Below, in pieces: positions 18,289 through 29,100 of a DNA stretch of 64,000 nt. The stretch is from contig NC_090703.1 in NCBI RefSeq assembly GCF_040954835.1, positions 12,643,001 through 12,707,000 on the forward strand. The letters run 5' to 3'. The translations under genes and the position numbers were made by a program. The notes under the pieces are model-generated. The model did no database searches and was not told the origin of the DNA. It saw nothing but the letters and a program-made list of their open reading frames with translations. Within the stretch, counting starts at the first letter, position 1. Every line of letters starts with the position of its first letter. Source of the stretch: Lepisosteus oculatus (taxonomy: Eukaryota > Chordata > Actinopteri > Semionotiformes > Lepisosteidae).

Positions 18289-18486
18289 CAGGGGTGTCCA
18301 GCCCTGGTTATGGTGCGCCAGTATGACTGCAGGTTTTCTAGGTCTCTTAAAAGCAACAGTGGCACTTGCAGAGCTGGGAGAAGCTTCAGAGAAACTGGTC
18401 CGATTAAGCCAGTAACCAGCTGATCTATCTCATTAAGAGCATAGGTAGAATTAAAAACCTTCCAGGACCAGGACTGGACATTACTG
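18289..18486. mobile_element. hAT-type MITE, about 198 bp
   Basis: The left end CAGGGGTGTCCAGCCCTGG and right end ccaggactggacattactg are imperfect terminal inverted repeats with a CAG start. The flanks tactagat and tactaaaa share 6 of 8 bases, consistent with an 8-bp hAT target duplication. There is no coding capacity. Confidence 0.55.
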
Positions 18487-18941
18487 TACTAAAAGGAAGA
18501 AGCATTTGACATTTGGCAGAGGTTTTGCTTTTTAATATTACTGATCTCTGTTTAAAAAAACAAATCAACCATTTTTGCAAAGATATATATTGCGGAGTGA
18601 TAGTTAATTAGCGGTCCTAGCTTTAATGAACGTGAACTTTCTCTGCTCGATAAGAGACCCTTTCTGTACTACACAGGTAACCTTGAGGGTCACAGTCCAG
18701 CAAGCTTTCAGAGGTTCTGCAAATCGCCAGCAGCTGAAGACCTTTGGGCAGTGTTAAATTGGTCCAGTTAAGTTCATGCTCAGCTCAGTTAGGTCATTAA
18801 GAGCTGAGGCATAGAACAATCCCCCAGATATTGTGACCTCCAGAACTAGGGCTGCGCACCACTAATGCTATATGTTGAAATATTCTTTTACCAGTTCTGT
18901 AGCCTGGTCCCCGTATTCATTTTTCTGTCCATTTTTTCCAG

Positions 18942-20175
18942 AATGCGAATTGCTCAAGCAGTCCAGTCAGGGTGAGGAGGTGCTCGGTGCTGTCCACCCA
19001 ACCCCGGCCCGCAGCTCTGTGACGGCAGCGATGGAGAAACAGGCCATGATGGTTCTTGCGGACGAAGGGCGCGTGCCTCTGATCGCCCCCGCCTCGGCGT
19101 CCACGCCCCCTGCCTTCTTCGTAATCCTGAAGCCAGGCCAGGCAGGGGACGGCGGACTCGAGCAGCAGGGTATCCTGGTGTCCAACCAGGACGTGAACCT
19201 GGCCACCAACACGGTGGCCAGCATCCCGTCCCCCGGTCTCCTGCCCCTTGCCCCCAGAAACGCCGCAGGCATCACGCCCATCAAGCCCAAGAACCTCTCC
19301 GAAAACCTTCCCCCGGAGAGCAGCTGCAGAGGGGTGAAGGTCACCCTGGACAACAACAACATGTGGAACGAGTTCTACCGGTGCAGGACGGAGATGATCC
19401 TGACCAAGCAGGGCCGGCGCATGTTCCCCTACTGCCGCTTCCGCATTTCCGGGATGGAGCCCTTCCAGAGGTACATCCTGGTCATGGACATCACCCCCAT
19501 GGACAACAACCGCTACAAGTGGAACGGGCGCTACTGGGAGATCAACGGCAAGGCCGAGCCCCACGTGCTCGGCCGGGTCTTCATCCACCCGGAGTCCCCC
19601 TCCTCGGGGCACTACTGGATGCAGCAGCCGGTGTCCTTCTACAAGCTGAAGCTGACCAACAACACCCTGGACCAGGAGGGGCACGTCATCTTGCACTCCA
19701 TGCACCGCTACCTGCCCCGGCTGCACATCGTCCCCGCGGACAAGGCCACCGAGGTCATCCAGCTGAACGGGCCGGACGTCATGACCTTCACCTTCCCGCA
19801 GACCGAGTTCTTCGCCGTCACGGCCTACCAGAACCTGCGGATCACTCAGCTCAAGATCGACTACAACCCCTTCGCCAAGGGCTTCCGGGAGGACGGGCAG
19901 TGCTACCGGCCCATCAAGTTCAAGGGCGACGCCCCGGCTACGGGGGGCTCGGACCCCAAGGCGAGCCCCTTCCCCCCCCTGGACCTGAGCAAGACCTCGC
20001 ACAGCGGGGAGGAGGGGAAGCCACCCAGGAAGACCCTGAAATCTCTCTTTGGGTCGCCAGAGGTCTTTGATGAAGTGATGGATCAGGAGTTGTTTGGTTC
20101 CGAGGGATACGACATCGGCTTCCTCAATGACGAAATACTCCCGATCAAGTCGAACGCCACCCCTAAAACTTCCAG
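18942..20175 (+). CDS. MGA: MGA first coding exon (T-box domain)
   Basis: The acceptor ttttccag ends at 18941, the start codon is at 19031 and the donor gtaagc is at 20176. The T-box includes VTLDNNNMWNEFY, EMILTKQGRRMFPYCRF, MDITPMDNNRYKWNGRYWE, HVLGRVFIHPESPSSGHYWM, SFYKLKLTNNTLDQEGHVIL, FFAVTAYQNLRITQLKIDYN and PFAKGF, all hallmark T-box segments. Third codon positions are strikingly GC-rich compared with later exons. Confidence 0.95.
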
Positions 20176-23100
20176 GTAAGCTGGTTTGTCGTGTAGCCTC
20201 GGAGCAGACGCGCTCGGATCTGCCTGCTTTAGGGATCCTCGGTGTGACGATCTCTTGAAAAAGAGCTTTGTGCTCCGGAGGTTTTATCGTTGTGCACGGT
20301 AGTGTTACCTTTCTTTTTCTGTTCATGTGTTCATCTAAAACTTGAATTCCTAAACATTTAGCAACTTTTCTACACTTTTTGCAAGTTTCACACAAAGCAA
20401 GTAGACAGAAAAGAAAGCAATAAGCCCACACAAAGAGAAATCTAAAATCAGTCATCACGTGTGGAACTGAATGTCGCTTTTTTTTTGTCTGTTTAGGCAC
20501 GTTGTGCGAAAAATCCTATTTTAAAATTCCTAGTTATATGTTAAAGCTGGCCTCAATTTTTTAACAATTTGCCCAAGTTTTTTTTTTAGTTTTATAAAGA
20601 TGTCTCTATGTAAAATGACTATTCAAAAATTCTCTTTCACAATAATTCATTAATAATTGCTCTATTTTTTTTGCACAATTCCAGTTGTCCTAGGAATATG
20701 AGGCTTCATCTGTTTGACTTTTTGCTTCAGTGCTTGGCAGCCTTGGTTCTAAACCCAACACCTTTTTCTTTTTTAGTGCTCCTGCATGTTTCTCAGAGAG
20801 AAACCGATTTCTCCGCCTCCTTCTAGCACACCCTTTAATTCGATCATTGCCACAAAGTTCAGTTCTTCTAACCCGAAAGGCCATTTCCTGGGCCGCATGT
20901 GAAATGAATGAATATTCTGATCTATGCTAATGCAGATCCTTGTATACCCGTAGTTATTGCAAAGAATGGAAGGAGTGAAAAAAGAAGGGAGCTGTAGTGC
21001 TGCTTCTGCAAGTCAAATCGGTCACGGCCAGGTCACAGATGTTTTCGGCCGTCTGCCTCGTACGTCTGTGTGTTTAGCTGTTGATGCTTTTAGGAAGTGA
21101 AGACATGTGACGGTTGTTATTTTACAGTCCTTCACTGTGGTCTTGTAGAGAGCTTTTAATACATCATCCAAAGTTTAATGGTCATTATATTTTGGGTTGC
21201 AGCAATAGAAAACCACCTCGAACAAGTACGCCTGTTCCTACACAGGAGGGAAATGTCAGGGGGAAGAAGGATGGGCCGGACACTAAACGCCAAAGTAGCT
21301 CAGAGCTGTTCCGAATGGCCAGAAAAGAAGATGGAGAGTCCCCTGTGGATAACGGGGGCTCCCAGAAGGAGCAGCACGATACCCAGCTGGGAGTTGCCAA
21401 AGCCAAGGTGTTCTCCATAGACAGTGGGAGACCTGCAGTTTGCATTAAGCCTTGTTCCGACTCCGCTGATGAGGCTGCGACTCCAGAGGTCCGGCAGGAG
21501 CGGTCATCCGCCGCGCCCTTTCCAGATGTCCATCCTCCTGAGAAGGATAAGGGCGGTGCTGGAATCACTGATCTCCCTGTGAAGGTTTCTCCAGTCACTC
21601 CTAGTGAAACCGAGAAACCAGCGCTGAAAGACATCCTACAACTGCAGCAGAAAGGCCAGCCTGTGCCACCGCCCAAGGCCTTTCTGTTTCAGGAAACGCA
21701 GGAGAAAATTAGCAGCATTTTGTCTGCCAAGAGGCCTATTGCACCCAAACCCCCTCCGGACGCCAAGGGCCTCATGTCCTCAGAAAGCCTGCTGAGGCCG
21801 GACAAGCAAGTGAGCAGCAGTGAGGCAGCTGCCCCCTCAGCCATTAAAAGCCCCAAAATTTTACATCCCCCTGGGAAAAAGAGGCGTCAGCGCAAAGTGA
21901 GGTTTGGCAAAGTTGGGAAGCCCTCAAAGAAAACAGGAGTGACTGGCACCGGACCAGTGCTTGGCAGCCCAACCGATGCCAGCATGCAGCCGGACCTGGA
22001 GGAGGTGGAGGGTGTTCTCTTTGTCTCTTTCACCTCCAAGGTAAGGCAGCTGTGTCGTCTCCTGTACACCTCTCTGTGTGGTGGTGACTGATTTCCTTTT
22101 GGGGGGCTTCGAAGTGGCTCCAGCAGTGGCAGGGCTCAATCGGAGTGCAGGTTGACCCCTGTACTCCAGATCTGGCTGGGGAATGTTATCCCTCCAAGTC
22201 AAACGGAACCTAATAACTGCAGCAGTCAGATATAGGCTTGCTGTTGTGTAGATTTCTACCACAGCACTGCGTTTGTTGCAGCATGGTTTATTTGACCCCG
22301 TAGGAGAGGGATTTCCTATATATTCTGGGACTGGGGGATTGGGCCATGTCATTAGCTGCGTGAGCACCAATCAGACCACCCCTTTCCAGGGCTGGGTGGG
22401 GCTAAATCAGCCTAAAGTTCCTCGGTTTCCTGTGGAGCTCTTGCGTCATCACTCTTCCATCTTGGCTGTGCGTGTGTTAGCTTGTTGCATTGTCCCTGAG
22501 AGACTTATTACTCCTCTTGTTGATGGCTGCAGCCTTGAAAGACAGGGGCTCCCACTCCTGGTCCTAAAGCACCACACACCTGCTGGTTTTCTTCTAGCCA
22601 TGCTTGATTCCTTAATGATCAAGGCCTTCGTTAAATTAAGATGTTCCTTAACTTGAATATTTGCATGTTTTTTTTGGAATTAAAACTCTAAAAGTCGAAA
22701 ATGACCAACCACATGCCTGAGAGCTGAAAACGATCAAACGGTTTGAATTAATCCTTTTATCAAGTCATCTTACAGCCCTGTTGTGTAATTGAGAGCTGGG
22801 CTGGAACAAAACCCAGCCGGTGGGTGAGCCTCCAGCACCAGGATTGGGAGCCCCTGTTGTAAGGCGCTGTGCAGCTGCCAGGATGTCATGTGTTTTGCAC
22901 CCGGGCAACTGGCCTGTCTGGGCGAGGCATTCGTGGTCTCTGATTGTTAACCCCACTGCTGCTGCAGCAGTGAACTGAGTTGATTAACAAGCGGTTCTAA
23001 AATAGAACAGCCAACGTCAGTTCTGATTCATGTCTTTAAAACTTTGTATTCCTATTTTTTAGTTGCATTTCCTGTCTTTTATTTCCTTTTCGTAATCGTG

Positions 23101-26100
23101 CTTTCTAGAGTCAACACAGAGGAGTCATCATTCAAAAGATGTTTGCGAGGCTTATTGTAATTGCTGTTAAGTTTCTTACATTGATTATTTTCCCCATTTA
23201 GCTGACTTGTGTAGTGTATGTCTGTCTTCAGTATTGTCTTTTCTTGTCTTGAACGGTTAGGATGCCCTTGAGATTCATCTCGGGGATCAGCCACAAGGAG
23301 GCGACACCATTCAGCCACCAGAAACTGCTGAGATCCCAGAGAAAAATGGTAATAATTTCTGAGTGGAGTTTGGCTGTTGCATGTACCTGTGTTTCAAAGA
23401 CGCGAAAATTGACGTTCGTATTTTTTTACCTGATAGAAGTCCCTGAGAGCTTGCAAGACCGAATACTTCGATTGCAGGACGCGCTTCTGAAGGATCTGAA
23501 ACGTTTCAAACACAGACAAGCAATCCACCCAGTTCTGCAGGAAGGTAAACCTGGACTACTTTTCACTGGGGGGTGTTATCCTTCCAAGCCAGACAGGGCT
23601 TGATGACTGCAGCAGTCCGATATAAGCTTGCTGTTGTGTAGATTTCTATCCACAGCACTGCATCTGTTAGAGTGTGGTTGATTTGGCATCATTAGGAGAG
23701 GGATTGCCTATATATTTTGGGATTGGGGATATTTTGGGTTTGCAGCGTCTGAGGTGGCGTACACATGGTGTCAATTTTTAGTTGTTTTTTTTTTTTGCAG
23801 TTGGGCTCAAGCTGAACTTTGTGGATCCCAGTCTGGCCATTGACTTGAAGTATCTGGGTGTGCGATTGCCTCTGCCGCCCCCAGTACCGTGTGCTGGAAC
23901 AGATGGGAACCCAGCTGCCCAGACATCATCTCCTGGTCAGTCACTGCACCTGCTGTGGCAAATCACACACTGTGCATAGCGTTTTTGGTCGTTTTTTCTT
24001 GACGTCCCCTGGAACTTGACTAAGACCCGAATCTGTATCCTGATGAAAAGGCCCAAGCTGCTTCTCACTTCACATCCCAGATGCTGAGTGCTTTGCCTTC
24101 TTAATTCCTCAGGCAGTTTATGGGTGACTCTGATCACTCAGTCTGGATCCCCTTCACAGCATGAATTTCAGCCCTGAAGCTGATCCATACGTTTCTGTTT
24201 ATTTGTGATAATAGAACCCAGATACATGTCTATGTGGTTACATGAATGAATTTTGCATTAGTGCTCTTTTCAACAGGACAGAACTATTGCATTGTTTAGC
24301 AATCGCCACCATAACCTTCAAAATGTGGTTGATAACACTACGCTGTGTAATCGGAGGTCAGCGCATAACTTTGGAGATGTAGTGAGAAAGCTTTTGCTTT
24401 GAAAAGCTAAATTGCTTTTCAAACATGGGTATATCATAAAATAATCACCAGAGACAAAAAAATATTACTAGTTTGAGAAATTTAGTCAGCAAGGTTTGCG
24501 AAATGTTAGCAATATTGCATGGCTGGTTGCCACCTACCATATATTTTTGCTCAGTGATTCAAAAGGAAATCATGTATGTGATGTAGATCTGTTCTTTAAT
24601 TGAAGTTATTACTTTATACTAATGTGTTCACCTTTGATCTTTTTTGTTATCCTGGATTTTAAGTATGATTTATTCTTTGCAGATGTCCCTTTCATCTCCA
24701 GGACAGGTAAAACAAATGATTTCACTAAGATAAAAGGATGGAGAGAGAAGTTTAATGTGAATTCGGAGGCTTCATCATCAAGGACTGAGGGTAAGAGTGG
24801 GATCTACAGTATAGCCATGATCTTTCAGGGTTGTTGCTGGCTTGCTACTGCAGCTTTAGTCTACAGAAATGGGGGCTAGCACTTAGAATTTGTTGGACTG
24901 TTTTAAGCATGATCCACTTATAAAAACAGATTGTAATCAACTGATGAGCTTTGATTAGAATCTTACATTGTTAAATAAGAAGATGGCTCTTTCAGACTGT
25001 CTGTTTTAGTGCAGAACCTGAGTGGAGGGACAGTTTAAATAACTGCTTTCATAGCAGTTTTCTTTTGAAAAAGAACTCACTGAAATACCTGCCCCTGCTT
25101 TTAGTATATTTGCTGACTTATACTACAGCCGTTATTAATGTAGACAAATTGATGAACCACAGTACATGTTTTTTGCGAAGACTTAAAGAATGACCTGAGA
25201 CTGAAATTCTCTTGAGTTCAATCTGCAGCTGAAGAAGGAAATTTTGATTTCTTTTGGGTTGATGGACAATGGAACAACATTACATATTAATCATCTGCAG
25301 TGTTTTAGAAATCTGGTAATGCTTCAAAAAACAAATTATTTCTTCAGTGAAAGCCTTTGGGATCCACATCTGAGGCCCAGTTGAATGGCGCCTCCGTAAT
25401 CAGACAGAAGAGAGTTCTTGACTTTAAAGTACAGGCCAACTGATAAAGCCTCCCATGTATGGAGAATTAGCAGCACCCTCTCTCTGCAAGCATGTTGGCC
25501 AGCCCTCTCCTACTGTGATCAGTGTGAATATGACCCTGAATATGTACAGACTTATATACACATAAGTGTACCGACAGACCACAGAAGTAGATTTTCTGTG
25601 TTGTCTTAGATATTGTCTGTTTTTAGGATTGTTGTTGTAGGTAAATAATCATTAGCAGAAATTTGTCAGTTTGTGAGTTGTAGGGTTCTTGCTAGGAATG
25701 CCCAAGTGCTTACTCGTGTTTGATCCTTTTCATGTATGGAAATTGTGTACTTTATTAATTAAAGCTGTTTTTGAATAGTTCCTTTACATCCGTTTTAAAC
25801 TGTGTTTGAATGCGCAGTGTATAAAAAAAAATAGGTGCGCTCGGGCTGTACAATATTAACCTCCAAACCCTTGAGTATAATTGCCCAGTTAAATGATTAT
25901 TTTTTCCTGTCTGAAGGAAGTGGAGGCTCAGAGGGAGCCCTGAAGAATCGCTCCGCCTTCTGCAGCGACATGCTTGATGAGTACCTGGAGAATGAAGGGA
26001 AGCTGATAGACGAGCGAGCTGCCAGCTTCTCTCAGAGCACCACCCTGGCCCCAGTGGCCTACCAGCTGCCCACTAAAAGCACCAGCTACGTCCGAACGCT

Positions 26101-29100
26101 GGACAGCGTGCTGAAGAAGCAGGCGCCGGCGCTGACACCCCCCTCTCCAAGCTTCCCCTTCAAAGCTTTCTCCACTCCGAAGAGACCCAAAGCAGCGCCT
26201 AAGCAGAAGGCCTCCCCCAAGCCCACCGCGTCCCCGGGAGTCAAAGCCAAGCCAGGGGCGGCGGCAGCGAAACGGCCCCCCTCGCACAGCGCCAAGCAGA
26301 AAACGCTTCCTTCCTACAGCGCAGGGAAACCGGCCGCAAAGACCAAGTCGGCGCCCATCTTCTACTGCCCCGCCTCCTCGGCGCCCCTGGAACCGGGCCA
26401 GGAGCAGCCTGTTTCCGAGCGGCTGGTCCTCAAGCAAGAGGCCGGTGGGCGGCCGGTGGCGGCCGCGAGCAGCCGGGTGGCCGGCCTGTCCAAGTCGCTG
26501 GCCAGGCTGATGGACCTGGAGGATGGGGCGCTGTGGGAGGGCAAGGGCCGTACCTACGTCACGGAGGAGAGGGCGGAGGTCGCCCTGGCTTCGCTGCTGA
26601 CGGCTCAGGTATTCCCCAGTTGCGTCCCAAGATGGGCGTCCTCAAGCCCTGCGGCTGAATAGATCAAAACTTTTGCTTTTGCAGATGAAGCCTTAATTTT
26701 GTTCACTTCTAGGATGTATTCATATTTTTGGTTTTGGTTCATACTGTCTGAAACTCAATTGATAAAACGGGGGAACTATAAACTGTCCTGTTTACCTTGG
26801 GGTGAAGTGGGAGTAAAAACAAAAATTGATTAATTTATTCTTCCTGCTGATGCAATTCAATTTTATGATCCGGTACAGCGAGACTAGAGAATTGGCAAAA
26901 AACTTGCACTGGAGGTTGGCACCAGTATAATCTGCAGACGCAGTCAGCTCCACCTTCCCCCAGGTTTGGTGTTTAAAGCATTAAAAATAATTTTATTAAT
27001 TTGTCCACTGTGCTGACAGCACTGGACCTTCCGATATCAGGGATGCAAACATTTTTTTTTAAAAAAGAATCACGCTGGACCCAAACTTGCATTTCTTAAT
27101 GGGAGCTGCAATTTAAAAAATGTGAAAAAAGTGCTTTAAATTTCCACTATCAAGAAGGCAGAAATCTGAGGAGGTGAACATTGGAGCTCTGGTGTCTTCG
27201 TCAGGGCAATAAACCTGCTTCATATTACAGGTTCTTTCTTTCAGTGTTGAAGTATTGGAGCTCCCACTCGGGGTCAGTGCCTTTTTAAAAATATTTCAGG
27301 GCGGAAAACGTTTTTCTTACTTAGCATCACTTAAGTTGTTTCCACGATTCAGTCCTGGCGTGTGTGCCCCTAACATACAGCAACATACCTCACGTCCATG
27401 AAGATTAAGTGCTGCCTACCTGTGTGAAAGAGCAGACATCTTGTGGGGCAGCTGGCTGTATAAGCAAGTGGGGTCAGTCCCATTGCAGTGTGGAGGTGTA
27501 ACTTACGTCTCTAAGTTCTCAGGGGAAAGAAGAGGGACGCACCGCTTGAGCGCCCTCTCTGCATTGATTTGATCTTTAAAAAGCCAGCATGTTTAAGCAT
27601 CGCTGTGGCCCGTCTCCCCAGGGGTCCCTGAAGGGCAGGCCCGTTGGCAGGATCATCAAGCGCCGAGCCCCGCCCTGTCTGAACGACTTCTGCCGGCTGG
27701 GCTGTGTGTGCGCCAGCCTGGCCCAGGAACGCCGCCTCCCCACTCACTGCCGCAAGCCCGAGTGCATGTTTGGGTGCACGTGCCTGAAACGCAAGGTGGT
27801 CCTGGTGAAGACCTCGCCCAAGAGGAAGAAGACCACGAAGGCCGCCGATCCCGAGGACCTCATCTTCTACAAAGCCCTGGGAGAGGAAGAGGAGGAGGAG
27901 GACGGGGAGGAGGAGGAAGAGGGCATGCCACTGAAGGCCAAGAAAAAGAAGAGGAGGAAGATTGAATACAGTAAGTCGGCTGTGCTGCTGGGGGGCTCAG
28001 CTTGGCTCGGGGATTAACCATGCAAGGCCGCGTAAAAGTAGTTCAAGTAGGCAACTATGTCAGCATGTGTAGGCTGCAAAGGAACAAGTAAAAGTTTATT
28101 CCATGCTGAAAAGAACAGAAAGAAGACACAACGTTTTGGCGGTGGAGCCTTCTTCAGGTGTGTCAGGTGTCACACACCAGAAGAAGGCTCCACAGCCAAA
28201 ATGTTGTGTCTTTTCAGCATGGAATAAACCTTTACTTGTTCCTTTGAAGGCTGTGTAAATACAGGGGGCCCTTGTGCTGAGGGATCTGCGGCCTTTACCA
28301 GTTCTCTGTAAAAAAGAAAACTTCAGTTTAGCAAAATAGATCTTCCTTGTACTTTGCCCTAAACGAACAACATGAACCCGTTGCTGAAATGCCATGCAGT
28401 TATTGAACCTTCTTCGAACCACAGCGATTTCTGAGCCCGAACCCGAATCGGAGCCAGCAGCCCGCGTATACACCTTGTGGAACCGGAAGGAAGGGGAGAT
28501 TGACCCAGAGCCTCTCTTCATCCCTCCACCTTCAGCCTGCTACAGCCAGTCCTCTTCCTCAGGCTTCCCCAGAGTCTCAGGCAGCACGAAGAGCTACATC
28601 CCCAAAGCTCACCCAGTGGTAAGATCCCCAGAGCTTTTTCACAAAACGGAACGAAGTACTCGTAGAAATGGTTCATGATTAAAGATTATACCTATTTTAA
28701 AACATAGCCAGCTTTGTTCAGGTTTTGTTGTTTTCATGTCCTGTATGTTTGTTTGTTTTTGGTAAATTTCATGTTGCTTAGTAACTCAGAATTTCATATT
28801 AAGTCATGTTTGGATTCCTGGGTGGTTTATTATTGAAACATTTAACATAGCATTTTATAAGTTTGAGTATTATAAAAAACACAGGCAAAAGCTTCAGCGG
28901 ACGAGTGTTTTTCTTTACAAAAACACTGGTAAATGATTCCTTTGGACTGCAGGAAGTTCTCCACAATGAGATAGATGGCAATTAAAAAAATACCAAAAAG
29001 AAGCTTTACTGCTAGTATCTGTTGTGAACAAGCCTTTTGTTTAGAGATCCTCAATCAGGAAAAGATTAAAAAGTGGAATCATCTGAAAGCTGTTCTGTAC

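Larger units (their letters stand above)
17009..18941 (+). other. MGA: Putative MGA intron 1
   Basis: AT-rich sequence lies between the CpG segment and the first coding exon. It contains the unidentified minus-strand frames and the MITE at 18289-18486. A second degenerate inverted-repeat stretch lies around 18675-18870. No further exon is seen. Confidence 0.35.

Noticed and set aside
19363-20070. A 235-codon plus-strand frame overlapping the T-box exon.
   Set aside because: A shadow frame of the T-box exon, rich in R/P/G/H as expected from shifted GC-rich codons.
18917-20500. A 527-codon open frame on the minus strand opposite the MGA T-box exon.
   Set aside because: It is explained by extreme GC bias at third codon positions of the sense exon; the translation has no domain-like pattern and runs into intron sequence.
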